Shown one piece after another: positions 40,434-48,135 of a stretch of DNA of 63,484 nucleotides. Position 1 is the stretch's first letter, and every line of letters begins with the position of its first letter. The notes below the pieces were generated by a model, which searched no databases, was not told the DNA's origin, and was given only the letters and a program-made list of their open reading frames with translations. Origin of the DNA: a virus; the IMG/VR virus record IMGVR_UViG_3300018875_000006, positions 1-63,484 of that record, one strand, 5' to 3'. The position numbers were made by a program, and so were the translations under genes.

Positions 40434-40471
40434 CCGCGGGGCGGGTGGCGGGGGATGGAACCGCCCCGCGG
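40434..40471. terminator. 11-bp GC hairpin
   Basis: CCGCGGGGCGG / CCGCCCCGCGG with a 16-base loop, after the small-gene chain 40489-41493. A likely terminator or stabilising stem. Confidence 0.5.
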
Positions 40472-40488
40472 CGGATCTGGGGGTGCGG

Positions 40489-40656
40489 CTACCTGCAGGC
40501 GTCGCAGATGCCGCCGTCCCAGTCGTCCAGCCACGCACCGCAGTAGGCGCACTGGCCGGAGCCGAAGAAGCAGACGAACGGGCTGATGCCCTGCGGGTGC
40601 GGGCGAGGTGGCCTCGTGGGGAGGGGGTCTTTCACGCGCTCGTGCTCGGCGCTCAC
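40489..40656 (-). CDS. Small zinc-ribbon-like protein (55 aa)
   Basis: GTG start overlaps the previous stop (GTGA). The C-terminal half is FFGSGQCAYCGAWLDDWDGG followed by ICDACR, a four-Cys knuckle pair. The N-terminus is Pro-rich. Not recognised, but the overlap and ligands make it convincing. Confidence 0.65.
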   Translation of the reverse strand: MSAEHERVKDPLPTRPPRPHPQGISPFVCFFGSGQCAYCGAWLDDWDGGICDACR

Positions 40657-40880
40657 CGCTGCTCACCCCGCTCGGCGTCCAGCGCGGCAAGCAGGTTGTG
40701 CAGGACGTAGTGGAGGCCGCAGGCGGCGCGGATCATCTCGTCCCGGTCGTGGATGTTCGCCCGGGCCTTCTCGTCGACGACCTTGCGGGCGTGGGCGATG
40801 GCCTGCTCCAGCGTCGGAACGACCTGTGTGTCGCTGCCCGGGTCATGGAGCGGCCTGTAGGAGATGCCATCCACGGTCAC
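40653..40880 (-). CDS. Hypothetical helical protein (75 aa)
   Basis: GTG 40880 is used because it overlaps the stop of the 35-aa ORF (GTGA). VTVDGISYRPLHDP, then VVPTLEQAIAHARKVVDEKA and DRDEMIRAACGLHYVLHNLL. A longer start at 40991 would run over the short ORF in another frame. Not recognised. Confidence 0.6.
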   Translation of the reverse strand: MTVDGISYRPLHDPGSDTQVVPTLEQAIAHARKVVDEKARANIHDRDEMIRAACGLHYVLHNLLAALDAERGEQR

Positions 40881-40984
40881 CACTTCCTGACGGCGAGCGT
40901 GCGGCGGCGGGCGGCCGGCTCCTGCGGCAACGGCGGCAGATCCGGCGTCGGCTCGGGCTGCGGCGCGGGGGCCGGGGCGCTCAC
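40877..40984 (-). CDS. 35-aa proline-rich peptide with basic end
   Basis: GTG start and TGA stop both form GTGA overlaps with the genes on either side, so the three reading frames interlock. It begins SAPAPAPQPEPTPDLPPLPQ, then EPAARRRTLAVRKW. Support is purely structural. Confidence 0.45.
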   Translation of the reverse strand: MSAPAPAPQPEPTPDLPPLPQEPAARRRTLAVRKW

Positions 40985-41493
40985 GCGGCACCTCCTCGGA
41001 CCCGGCGCAGCGCCTCCTCCACGTCCGGGTCGGAGTCGCCAGCCGCGTTGTGCAGGCGAGCCGTGCGGGAGAGCGAGCGGAGCGAGGACGCCAGGGTGAT
41101 CAGGTCGTCAGCGAGCTTGTCCGCCATGTCCGGGGTGAGATGCGATCCCTCGTCACCGGAGGCGTCCCCGATGGCGATGTGCGCGGCGCGGAACTGCGGG
41201 TCCGTCGCGGTCGGGTCGGACTCGACCCAGGCGTGCATCTGCACGGGATAGGCGCCGTAGCCGAAGGTCGGCACGTGCACGCTGGCAGTGTCGCCGCGGT
41301 GCATGACGTCCTCGACGGCGCGCACCGGCTCGTCGAGGTGGTCCTCAACACACCAAAATGGATCTTCGATCCAGGCGACGGTGCTGGTCGCTCCGGTGCC
41401 GATCCGCGCCGGGACCAGGCGGTGACCCGGCTTGATCGCAGGGAAGGGGTGCACGGTACCCAGGGGTGCCTGGGTAGACTGCTGGTCAGCCAT
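40981..41493 (-). CDS. DUF6907-like protein (170 aa)
   Basis: From ATG 41493. STVAWIEDPFWCVEDHLDEP, VEDVMHRGDTASVHVPTFGY, YPVQMHAWVESDPTATDPQF, then LTPDMADKLADDLITLASSL. This layout (Trp-x-x-Asp, Cys, His and an LTPDxAxxLAxxL end) fits DUF6907, common in Streptomyces and their mobile elements. First gene of a leftward operon that diverges from 41688. Confidence 0.7.
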   Translation of the reverse strand: MADQQSTQAPLGTVHPFPAIKPGHRLVPARIGTGATSTVAWIEDPFWCVEDHLDEPVRAVEDVMHRGDTASVHVPTFGYGAYPVQMHAWVESDPTATDPQFRAAHIAIGDASGDEGSHLTPDMADKLADDLITLASSLRSLSRTARLHNAAGDSDPDVEEALRRVRGGAA

Positions 41494-41687
41494 GAGGGGA
41501 CCCTTCAGAAGTTCCTCGTGGTTAGGGTCGGCCTGCGAGTGGAGTCGCAGCGTCGGCCCGCTTTGTTTTGTGGTGCTGGTGGAGCAGCACGAATGTCCCA
41601 TCTGGACCGGTGGAGCGGTCCGAGTGGCACTCCACTAACGTAGCGCCTTCTCTAGACCGTGGCAATCCACTGTGCGACGATTCGGTC

Positions 41688-41897
41688 ATGCCAGCCGGAG
41701 TCCACCTGAGAACCGCACGCACATTCCGCCCCGATCCCGACGTGTACGAGCGGGCAAAGGAGGCGGTGAAAGCCGTGGACTCGGACATGAACACGCACAT
41801 CAACGCGTTCCTGCTCTGGCTGGTGCACGACACGGACGAGCTGCCCGAGCGCCCGCCGAAACGTGAGCGCGGCGAGGCCCGGCCGAACGGCTCATGA
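41688..41897 (+). CDS. Ribbon-helix-helix-like protein (69 aa)
   Basis: From ATG 41688; upstream in-frame starts lie in the divergent promoter region. RTARTFRPDPDVYERAKEAV, KAVDSDMNTHINAFLLWLVH is a strand-helix-helix pattern of the Arc/MetJ type. The region upstream (41494-41687) separates it from the leftward accessory operon, so it may be that operon's regulator. Confidence 0.7.
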   Translation: MPAGVHLRTARTFRPDPDVYERAKEAVKAVDSDMNTHINAFLLWLVHDTDELPERPPKRERGEARPNGS

Positions 41898-41958
41898 AGC
41901 GCTGAAGTCATGGCGTCGAGTCAAGCGGCGGCACGACCCAGCCGCCATGGCCACCCAG

Positions 41959-41997
41959 TGCAGCGCCGATGCAGCAGGAGTGCAGCCGCCGTGCAGT
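41959..41997 (+). repeat. Four RTGCAG repeats at exact 11-bp spacing
   Basis: GTGCAG at 41959, ATGCAG at 41970, GTGCAG at 41981 and GTGCAG at 41992, each 11 bp apart, ending about 30 bp before the HTH-Nudix gene. Equal helical phasing points to a cooperative operator array. Confidence 0.6.
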
Positions 41998-42025
41998 CCG
42001 CCCGAATCGATCCGGCAAAGGGGCG

Positions 42026-42658
42026 ATGATGGACGTCGTCGAGACGTGGAGCGGGAGTCTGGCGACCGCGTTACAGGCCGCCCTGCGGATGACGAACGAG
42101 CAGTTCGCCGAGCATCTCGACGTGAGCGTGCGGACGGTCGCCGGCTGGCACGCCGAGCCTGACACCGTCCCCCGCAACGACACCCAGCAACTGCTCGATA
42201 CCGCCTACGAGAGGGCATCCGCCTCGGTGCAACGCCGCTTCAGTCTCTTGGCCCGCCCCAAGCCGAACGCCATGGAGGCGCAGGCCTTGCGCGTGGCCAT
42301 CGCCGTCGTCATCCGCGATGACGAGGTGCTACTCGTCTGCCGGCGCGGGTCGGACTCGCTCAGCTGGCAGTTCCCGGCCGGCGTGGTGAAGCCGGGCGCC
42401 TCCCCCGCGGTCGTGGCGGTCGAGGAGACACACGCGGAGACCGGCGTCCGCTGCACGGTCCGCGCGCCACTGGGGTCCCGGGTCCATCCGATCACGGGCG
42501 TGGTCGCCGAGTACCTGGCATGTGACTACCTGATGGGCGACGCCACGAACCGCGACCCGCTGGAGAACGCCGACGTGGCCTGGGTGCCCCGGTCGGCTCT
42601 GACCCGCTTCATCCCCAAGCAGTCCATCTATCCGCCGATCTTGGAGGCGCTGGCATGA
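42026..42658 (+). CDS. HTH regulator fused to a degenerate Nudix domain
   Basis: 210 residues from ATG 42026 (AAAGGGG in front; ATG 42029 possible). The N-terminal HTH reads ALQAALRMTNEQFAEHLDVS and VRTVAGWHAEPDT. The C-terminal Nudix fold begins LRVAIAVVIRDDEVLLVCRR. The Nudix box GVVKPGASPAVVAVEETHAE then TGV has Ala where the first Glu should be and Glu for Arg, so catalysis is doubtful. It probably senses a nucleotide and controls the coupled gene. The promoter carries the four RTGCAG repeats. Confidence 0.85.
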   Translation: MMDVVETWSGSLATALQAALRMTNEQFAEHLDVSVRTVAGWHAEPDTVPRNDTQQLLDTAYERASASVQRRFSLLARPKPNAMEAQALRVAIAVVIRDDEVLLVCRRGSDSLSWQFPAGVVKPGASPAVVAVEETHAETGVRCTVRAPLGSRVHPITGVVAEYLACDYLMGDATNRDPLENADVAWVPRSALTRFIPKQSIYPPILEALA

Positions 42659-43059
42659 CCGAGACGACCACGAAGCCGGGGATCTCCGCGGCGATCATCA
42701 CGAGCGAGGGCCGTGTGCTTATGGTCCGTCGCCGGGTGAAGGAGGGCGAGCTGTCGTGGCAGTTCCCGGCCGGCGGCATCGAGCCGGGCGAGACGCCGGA
42801 GGAGGCCGCGGTGCGGGAGACATTGGAGGAGACCGGCGTCAAGGTCGAGGCCGAACGGCTGATCGGCCAGCGCATCCACCCGAAGACCGGCCGCGAGATG
42901 AGCTACACCGCCTGCCGGGTCATCGACGGGGAGGCGCACGTCGCCGACGCCGACGAGCTGGACGCCGTCGCCTGGGTGTCACTGGAGGAGATCCCCGATT
43001 ACGTGCCCTACGGGCTGTTCGAGCCCGTGCAGAGGTATTTGACTGAGGTGATCCCGTAG
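42655..43059 (+). CDS. Nudix hydrolase
   Basis: 134 residues, ATG overlapping the HTH-Nudix stop (ATGA). The Nudix box GGIEPGETPEEAAVRETLEE then TGV is complete (G-x5-E-x7-RE-x2-EE-x-G). It hydrolyses nucleoside diphosphates linked to X with Mg. Closely similar start and layout to the C-terminal half of the gene before it, so the pair may come from duplication. Terminator follows. Confidence 0.92.
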   Translation: MTETTTKPGISAAIITSEGRVLMVRRRVKEGELSWQFPAGGIEPGETPEEAAVRETLEETGVKVEAERLIGQRIHPKTGREMSYTACRVIDGEAHVADADELDAVAWVSLEEIPDYVPYGLFEPVQRYLTEVIP

Positions 43060-43092
43060 CGAGACGCGCGCCACCCAGAGGCGAACAACCAC

Positions 43093-43127
43093 GCGAAGGG
43101 CCGGACGGTTCCCGTCCGGCCCTTCGC
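43093..43127. terminator. 16-bp bidirectional terminator
   Basis: Perfect arms GCGAAGGGCCGGACGG and CCGTCCGGCCCTTCGC with a 3-base loop, between the convergent Nudix (+) and repressor (-) genes. Confidence 0.85.
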
Positions 43128-43140
43128 GCGCCTGCACCTA

Positions 43141-43563
43141 CTAGATGTCATCGACGATGCCTTGCCGCTTTAGGTCTTCGATGACGCGGCGGGAGAGTTC
43201 TCGGATCTCGGCGCCGGTGAGGGTGTCAGAGACAGCGACGAAGGCGCTGGTTACTGCGCCACGCAGGGCGTCCTCGGGTACACGAGCGACGTCGACCCTG
43301 TGTCGGGGACCAGGCGAGATGAGCACGGGCTCGGTGGCGCCGTCGAGGATCTCCTGAACAGAGCCGGCCGCCCATCCCAGGGCGTTCTCGATCTTGGCGT
43401 AGGTGACGTCGCGGACTGGCGAGCCATCCTCTACGCGCTGGTAGGTGTTGATGGAGATGCCGGCCGCTTCTGAGGTCGCACGCTTGGACAGGTTGAGTTC
43501 CATGCGTCGCTGCGCCATGAGCTTGCCGAGTCGCTGGAGCGACTCATTGTCGTTGGCATCCAT
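43141..43563 (-). CDS. Immunity-type XRE repressor (paralogue of 62462)
   Basis: 140 residues from ATG 43563. HTH: LGKLMAQRRMELNLSKRATS, then AGISINTYQRVEDGSPVRDV and the conserved TYAKIENALGWAAGSVQEIL. The C-terminal ~50 residues, ending EIRELSRRVIEDLKRQGIVDD, may dimerise. No LexA-like protease is present. It shares its layout with 62462-62896. Divergent from the KilAC antirepressor gene at 43738, with AAGTTGAT repeats in between, so it is a lysogeny repressor candidate. Confidence 0.8.
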   Translation of the reverse strand: MDANDNESLQRLGKLMAQRRMELNLSKRATSEAAGISINTYQRVEDGSPVRDVTYAKIENALGWAAGSVQEILDGATEPVLISPGPRHRVDVARVPEDALRGAVTSAFVAVSDTLTGAEIRELSRRVIEDLKRQGIVDDI

Positions 43564-43737
43564 GTCTACATGATTGCAGACCACCTCAACTCCACCAACC
43601 CAGATGAGCGAAGTTGATGCAAGTTGATACTCGAATGCAGTACCGTGAGACGCGGCGGGCCCGCCCAGTACTTGGCGGTCAGGGCGGGCCCAGTCGATCA
43701 ATCCACTGTGTCCAAACAGATGGGAATGACCTTGTCC
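43564..43737. promoter_or_regulatory. Divergent control region repressor / antirepressor
   Basis: AAGTTGAT occurs at 43611-43618 and 43621-43628, 10 bp apart, and a reverse half (CTCAACT) about 25 bp to the left. Further right, GCGGGCCCGCCC and GGGCGGGCCC form a hairpin. The half-site repeats are likely operators for the flanking repressor. Confidence 0.5.
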
Positions 43738-44520
43738 ATGGTCTCACCTGAAGGCCCCTCCCCGTTCGACGCCCTCCGCAAAGCCGACGGCCGCTGGTCC
43801 GCCCGTGATCTGCAGACCCTCATGGGCTACTCCCGATGGGAGAATCTGACGTCGGCGCTGAACCGGGCCATGGCCAGTGCCCGCAACGAAGGGCTGGACG
43901 TCGACAACAACTTCCTGCGATCCCAGGAAGTAGCAGGTCAACGCGGCCCCGGCCGCCTGGACTACCGCCTCACTCGCCACGCCGCTTACCTGCTGGCCAT
44001 GAACGGCGACCCCAACAAGCCGGAGGTCGCCGCAGCTCAGGCGTACTTCGCCGTCAAGACGCGGGAGGCCGAGGTCCGCGGCAAAGCTCCAGCCCTCCCC
44101 CAGGACTACGAGGAGGCACTGGTCCACCTCCTCGACAAGGTGCGCGAGAACAAGCAGCTGGAGTCCAAGGTCAAGGAACTGGAGCCGGCCGCCCAGGCGT
44201 GGGACGTCCTGGCTTCCGCTTCCGGGGATTACAGTCTCCGGGACGCCGCCTTCATCCTCAACCGGGACCCGGCGATCTCCACGGGCCAGAATCGGCTGCT
44301 GCGGTCGATCCGCGAGTTCGACATGGTGGACCGCAATGGCGTCCCCTACGCCAAGCACGCCGCCCACCTGGTCGAACGCGCGACCTCGTACAACCATCCA
44401 CACACCGGCGAGCCGATGCTTTCAAGGCAGGTCCGGGTCACGGTCCAGGGCCTGCGCTACCTGCACCGGCGGCTCGGCGGGGAAGGCGCGTTGAGCCTTC
44501 CGCTCCCCGAGGCTGGATAG
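43738..44520 (+). CDS. Phage antirepressor (DinD/BRO-like N-terminus, KilAC C-terminus)
   Basis: About 260 residues. In-frame starts at 43708 (GTG), 43720, 43726 and 43738 (ATG) are all possible. The N-terminal domain SPFDALRKADGRWSARDLQT, LMGYSRWENLTSALNRAMAS, LRSQEVAGQRGPGRLDYRLT resembles DinD-type proteins. The C-terminal KilAC domain is SGDYSLRDAAFILNRDPAIS, LLRSIREFDMVDRNGVPYAK. It would relieve repression during induction by binding repressor or DNA. Divergent from the repressor at 43563. Confidence 0.88.
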   Translation: MVSPEGPSPFDALRKADGRWSARDLQTLMGYSRWENLTSALNRAMASARNEGLDVDNNFLRSQEVAGQRGPGRLDYRLTRHAAYLLAMNGDPNKPEVAAAQAYFAVKTREAEVRGKAPALPQDYEEALVHLLDKVRENKQLESKVKELEPAAQAWDVLASASGDYSLRDAAFILNRDPAISTGQNRLLRSIREFDMVDRNGVPYAKHAAHLVERATSYNHPHTGEPMLSRQVRVTVQGLRYLHRRLGGEGALSLPLPEAG

Positions 44521-44541
44521 CTCTGCCTCCTACGCCGACGG

Positions 44542-44563
44542 GCGCCCTGCTGTGACAGGGCGC
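44542..44563 (+). terminator. Hairpin after the antirepressor
   Basis: 8-bp stem GCGCCCTG / CAGGGCGC with a 6-base loop, 22 bases after the stop codon. Confidence 0.6.
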
Positions 44564-44638
44564 TCTCCACGTTTCTGCTCACCTCCTGCCCCGGCGCCCT
44601 CCTAAACTGGCCCGCGCCCCACGAAAGGATTTCTGTTC

Positions 44639-45025
44639 ATGCGCCCTCTGGAGTACCGCGACTATCTGGTTGACCTGCTCAAAAACTCGCCTGACGTGCA
44701 GCGTGTGGAGGTGCTGGAGAACGGCCCTTACCCCTACGCGCTGGCTGCTACGGCGGCTGGCCGCGAGCAGCGTTGGCAGGTGATTGGGCAGCTGGCGGAT
44801 GGGGCGAAGCACAGTGACGCGACGCCTTCTGTGGAGGGGCAGCCTCCCTCGTTCACGGCGGCGCCTGTGGGGGGTGCCGCGGATGCTTGGCTGGCTGGCG
44901 TGATTGGCGCGGCGGAGCCGGTGGACACGGAGCGGATCGAGGTGTGGTCGTCGCGTAAAGGCGCCTCGCAGGGGCTGACGGTGTTCTTCCGGAACGGGGA
45001 GCGTGCTTTCGTGCGCCTGGCTTGA
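44639..45025 (+). CDS. Hypothetical protein (128 aa)
   Basis: ATG with GAAAGGA upstream. N-terminal LEYRDYLVDLLKNSPDVQRV, then beta-rich YPYALAATAAGREQRWQVIG and ERIEVWSSRKGASQGLTVFF. Its own RBS and lower GC at the third base than its surroundings suggest a moron-type gene. No family recognised. Confidence 0.65.
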   Translation: MRPLEYRDYLVDLLKNSPDVQRVEVLENGPYPYALAATAAGREQRWQVIGQLADGAKHSDATPSVEGQPPSFTAAPVGGAADAWLAGVIGAAEPVDTERIEVWSSRKGASQGLTVFFRNGERAFVRLA

Positions 45026-45092
45026 GCCCTGCCTGCTGGGCGGCTTCGGCGTCATCGTGCGGTGGGTGATCCCGTCGAGCGAGGAGGCCAGA

Positions 45093-45239
45093 ATGGGTCT
45101 GTTCGATCCTGCCCGGGTTGAGGCGGCGTGTTCGGTGTGCGGGGCTTGGGTGGGTGCGGAGTCGGGTCAGCCGGCTGCGTATCACCAGACGCCTGGCGGT
45201 CGGGAGACGTGCCCGGGGAGTGGGCAGCCGACCCAGTAA
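45093..45239 (+). CDS. Small Cys-ribbon protein (48 aa)
   Basis: ATG with GAGGAGG upstream. FDPARVEAACSVCGAWVGAE, then HQTPGGRETCPGSGQPT: CxxC plus a late Cys. It ends 6 bases before a strong terminator. Upstream in-frame starts overlap the previous gene and lack an RBS. Confidence 0.65.
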   Translation: MGLFDPARVEAACSVCGAWVGAESGQPAAYHQTPGGRETCPGSGQPTQ

Positions 45240-45245
45240 CGCAAG

Positions 45246-45280
45246 AAGGGCCCCGACCGCAACCCGCGGTCGGGGCCCTT
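45246..45280. terminator. 15-bp bidirectional terminator
   Basis: AAGGGCCCCGACCGC / GCGGTCGGGGCCCTT with a 5-base loop. It separates the + strand moron-like genes from the end of the early operon. Confidence 0.85.
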
Positions 45281-45282
45281 GG

Positions 45283-45501
45283 TCATCTGGTGTGTTCGAT
45301 GGCGCGGCAGGCGATGGTGTCGGCTTCGAGGTCGATGGCGGTTGCGCCGGCGTGGAGGTTGCAGTCGGGGTCGTCGGCGAGGTCGCGGTGGGTTTCGGCG
45401 ATGGCGCGGAGGAGGGCGACGACGGCGTGGGCTGGGATGTAGGCGTGCCCGTCGGTCGCGGTGACGATGGGCAGGCGGTCCGCGGCGTGCCGGGCGGTCA
45501 C
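45283..45501 (-). CDS. Last gene of the early operon, hypothetical (72 aa)
   Basis: GTG start overlaps the previous stop by GTGA. ADRLPIVTATDGHAYIPAHA, VVALLRAIAETHRDLADDPD, ATAIDLEADTIACRAIEH. Helical middle, beta ends. No family recognised. Confidence 0.6.
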   Translation of the reverse strand: MTARHAADRLPIVTATDGHAYIPAHAVVALLRAIAETHRDLADDPDCNLHAGATAIDLEADTIACRAIEHTR

Positions 45502-46148
45502 GCCGCCCGCCTCTCGGCGAGTGCCAGTTGGACGAGGGCGGAGTGGCCGTAGTCGCTGCCGCAGCCTTTGCAGTACCGAATGTGGGTGTTGAGGTTGAAC
45601 CGGATGACGGTGCCGCAGTGGCAGACCGCGGTGAGGGGCTTGGGCGGTCGGGCGCCGACGATCATTCCTTCGCAGGTGCCGCGGATCTCTCGGACCTCTT
45701 CGGCGAAGGCGCCGATCGCTTCATGCTGGCGGACGGCGGTGTCGAGGTTGAAGCGGAGGGTGGCGACGGCTTGGTCCATGCGGTACTGGGGGCGGACGGC
45801 TTCGCAGGGGGTGGCGTAGCCGCGGTGGCCCCAGTCGCGGACCCATTCTTCGAGGTCGTTGACGAGGCCGCCGTTGGCGGAGTCGTTGAGTGGTGCGAGG
45901 CGTGCGGGTATGGGTGCGTTCTTGCTGCCGGAGACGCGTGGGCCGGTGCCGCGGGCGCCGGGTTCGAGTTCGTTGGGGAGTGCGGCGAAGAGGCCGGAGA
46001 CAAGGCGCCCGTTCTGCCAGATGGGCGGGCCGGCGAGGGCGGCGAGGTTGTTGTCGATGCGGTTCTCGCAGGGGCGGCAGCAGTAGCGGTCCCATTCGTC
46101 GGCGAAGAGGTCGTTTCGGCAGACGAGGCAGGCGGCGGGCTCGTTCAC
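45498..46148 (-). CDS. Zinc-binding protein (216 aa) with two Cys clusters
   Basis: N-terminal ACLVCRNDLFADEWDRYCCR then PCENRI; C-terminal LTAVCHCGTVIRFNLNTHIR and YCKGCGSDYGHSALVQLAL. Both ends look like zinc ribbons around a helical centre (VNDLEEWVRDWGHRGYATPC). Common in Streptomyces phages, function unknown. Possibly a transcription or DNA-binding factor. Confidence 0.7.
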   Translation of the reverse strand: MNEPAACLVCRNDLFADEWDRYCCRPCENRIDNNLAALAGPPIWQNGRLVSGLFAALPNELEPGARGTGPRVSGSKNAPIPARLAPLNDSANGGLVNDLEEWVRDWGHRGYATPCEAVRPQYRMDQAVATLRFNLDTAVRQHEAIGAFAEEVREIRGTCEGMIVGARPPKPLTAVCHCGTVIRFNLNTHIRYCKGCGSDYGHSALVQLALAERRAA

Positions 46149-46171
46149 GGCGGGCTCCTTGGTGCGGTGGT

Positions 46172-46393
46172 TCAGGGGCGGTTCTGAATGAGCTGGAGCT
46201 GCTGCTCAGCGGGGAGGTGGTGCAGGAACTGGGCGTCGCCGTAGGTGATGGACTTGTCGACAAGGGCTTCGTTTTTCGTGGCGCCGCGGAGCCAGGCCCA
46301 GGTGGCGGTGCACCAGGGCTCCTCGCCGGAGACGAAGCGGTGCAGACGGCCGTGGCTGAAGCACCAAGCCCACTCGCCGGTCGGAGTGCTCAC
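46172..46393 (-). CDS. Hypothetical protein (73 aa)
   Basis: GTG start with GTGA overlap. GEWAWCFSHGRLHRFVSGEE, PWCTATWAWLRGATKNEALV, DKSITYGDAQFLHHLPAEQQ. Two Cys and many Trp. Seen as a hypothetical in many Streptomyces phages (recollection). Confidence 0.6.
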   Translation of the reverse strand: MSTPTGEWAWCFSHGRLHRFVSGEEPWCTATWAWLRGATKNEALVDKSITYGDAQFLHHLPAEQQLQLIQNRP

Positions 46394-46620
46394 TGCCCCT
46401 CCCCGGCGTACTTGTCGGTCCACCAAAGGCGGTCGTCGACTGCCGCCTCCCGGACGCTGGGGCCGGCGTCGTGGGTGTCGAGCCGCTGTGCGCCCGTCTC
46501 GCGGCCGTTCTCCCCCTCCGACGGCTCTCGTTGCCCACTCGGGGGGTTGAGTCCGTCCTGGGTCCCGTTGTGGCCGTTCTCGGGCATCTCGAGGGTGGTC
46601 GGGTCGGTGGGGGTCGTCAT
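46390..46620 (-). CDS. Hypothetical acidic protein (76 aa)
   Basis: ATG with ATGA overlap with the HTH gene. Low-complexity middle (PENGHNGTQDGLNPPSGQRE) and SVREAAVDDRLWWTDKYAGE at the end. Probably mostly disordered. Confidence 0.5.
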   Translation of the reverse strand: MTTPTDPTTLEMPENGHNGTQDGLNPPSGQREPSEGENGRETGAQRLDTHDAGPSVREAAVDDRLWWTDKYAGEGQ

Positions 46621-46862
46621 GCGGCGGTCTCCCTCTGTTCGTCGGGGATGTGGATCTGGTGGACGCCCAACTCGCCGACGGCGAGGGCGATAGCGACGGC
46701 CTGGGCGCGGTCTCGGGCACCGAGCCGCCGGTATGCGGCGGTGAGGATCTCGCCGACGGAGTGCTGGGTCACGCCGAGCCAGTCGGCGATCTCCCGGTTG
46801 GTGTTGCCGTTCGCGGCGAGCAGCAGCACCTCCCGCTGCCGGACGGTGAGGCCACGGGTCAC
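46617..46862 (-). CDS. LuxR-type HTH-only protein (81 aa)
   Basis: GTG start overlaps the previous stop by GTGA. LTVRQREVLLLAANGNTNRE, IADWLGVTQHSVGEILTAAY and RRLGARDRAQAVAIALAVGE complete a GerE/LuxR HTH with no receiver domain. A short DNA-binding regulator in the early operon; the target is unknown. Confidence 0.8.
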   Translation of the reverse strand: MTRGLTVRQREVLLLAANGNTNREIADWLGVTQHSVGEILTAAYRRLGARDRAQAVAIALAVGELGVHQIHIPDEQRETAA

Positions 46863-47110
46863 AGCAGCCCCCCGGTGGGTACGTCGTCGGTCCCGGGCCG
46901 GGTGGGCAGCCGCGGCTGGGCGGGCGTGCACCAGGGGCAGCCGGGGACGGGCGCCGCATGGTGCTGGTCGTGGACGGTGCGCCGGCACACACACCGGTCC
47001 CGGCCAAGGACGGCGACCGCGGCGTTGGCGGCGCCGGTGACCGCCTCCGGGTCGGTCACCCCGTGCTCGGCCAGGGCGGTGGTGAGGGCGGCGAGGAGCG
47101 GGTCGTTCAC
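46859..47110 (-). CDS. Hypothetical protein with Cys/His motif (83 aa)
   Basis: GTG with GTGA overlap. Helical NDPLLAALTTALAEHGVTDP and AVTGAANAAVAVLGRDRCVC, then RRTVHDQHHAAPVPGCPWCT. C-x-C, H-rich and CxxC segments suggest a metal site. Confidence 0.6.
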   Translation of the reverse strand: MNDPLLAALTTALAEHGVTDPEAVTGAANAAVAVLGRDRCVCRRTVHDQHHAAPVPGCPWCTPAQPRLPTRPGTDDVPTGGLL

Positions 47111-47247
47111 GGCGCGGCCTGGCCGGTCTGGGGCTGGGCGGGCTGCACCCCGTCGGCGGGCCGGTTCGGGTTCGTCAGGCAGGTGTCGGGGTCGACGCCC
47201 AGGCAGTTCCGGCAGGAGTGCGGCGCGTCGCCGGTCTGGTTGCTCAT
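47107..47247 (-). CDS. Short Cys-containing peptide (46 aa)
   Basis: ATG with AGAGGAAC upstream; stop overlaps the next start (GTGA). MSNQTGDAPHSCRNCLGVDP, then TCLTNPNRPADGVQPAQPQT. CxxC plus a third Cys. Probably real because both boundary signals are good. Confidence 0.55.
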   Translation of the reverse strand: MSNQTGDAPHSCRNCLGVDPDTCLTNPNRPADGVQPAQPQTGQAAP

Positions 47248-47303
47248 GGTGTTCCTCTCGGGCGGGCCGGCCACCCCGCAGGGCAGCCGGCCAGGGGCGG
47301 GGG

Positions 47304-48101
47304 TCAGGTGGCGAGCGGTCGGTTGGACCAGAGGACTTCGGTGCGGTGGCGGCTATCTCGCCGGGCGTTGCCCGCGCTGGCTGCCAGCTCCACCCGCGAC
47401 CACGCGCCGTACAGCTCGTCGTAGAGCGGCGAGTCGTAGCCGGACAGGACGACCGCTGCCTGGCAGTCGGCGAGCGCGGCGGCCAGCTCCCGGTGCTCGG
47501 CTTCCGTGCGCATCTCGTGCCGGTAGCCGGTGGCGATCCGGGTGGACCCGAGGTACGGAGGATCGACGTACAGCAGCACGTCCGGTCGTCCACCGAACGC
47601 GTCGATCAACTCCAGGGCAGGCCGGCACTCCAGCTGCACGCCCATCAGCCGCTCGGCCGCCGGGTGAAGGCGCAGCCGGTACCCGTCGAGGTAGGCGGGC
47701 ATGTTGGTGCCGATGTCGGCTTTGCAGTGCCGCCAGCCGGTGCGGTCCATGCGCCCCGACCGGCCCTGGGTGAGGCGGACCCAGACGCGGCGGGCGGTCT
47801 CCAGGTCGTTGGCGGCCGGTTCGTAGGACTGGTGGTGCTCGGCACGGGAGTGCGGGGTGAGGGCGCAGACGCGGGCGAAGTCGTCGGGCTGTTCGCGGAG
47901 CACCCGCCAGAAGGTGACGAGTTCCTGATCCAGATCGTTCACCGTCTCCAGCGGGGCCCGGTCCTTGGCGAGGAGGACGGACAGGCCGCCGGCGTAGGGC
48001 TCGACGTAGTGGCTGTGCTCGGGCAGCAGGGCGGCGATGCGGCGGGCGAGGCGGCCCTTGCTGCCGAAGTACGGGACAGGCGGCCGAACGACCGTGCTCA
48101 T
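47304..48101 (-). CDS. DNA adenine methylase (D12/Dam class)
   Basis: 265 residues from ATG 48101. Motif X VPYFGSKGRLARRIAALLPE, motif I YVEPYAGGLSVLLAKDRAPL, motif IV VLLYVDPPYLGSTRIATGYR (DPPY), then LSGYDSPLYDELYGAWSRVE. A complete D12-class N6-adenine methylase with no partner nuclease, so an orphan that may protect phage DNA from restriction or modify gene control. Target sequence not deducible. Confidence 0.92.
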   Translation of the reverse strand: MSTVVRPPVPYFGSKGRLARRIAALLPEHSHYVEPYAGGLSVLLAKDRAPLETVNDLDQELVTFWRVLREQPDDFARVCALTPHSRAEHHQSYEPAANDLETARRVWVRLTQGRSGRMDRTGWRHCKADIGTNMPAYLDGYRLRLHPAAERLMGVQLECRPALELIDAFGGRPDVLLYVDPPYLGSTRIATGYRHEMRTEAEHRELAAALADCQAAVVLSGYDSPLYDELYGAWSRVELAASAGNARRDSRHRTEVLWSNRPLAT

Positions 48102-48135
48102 CGGGTTCCTTCCGGTGGTGGGTACGGTGGGTGCT

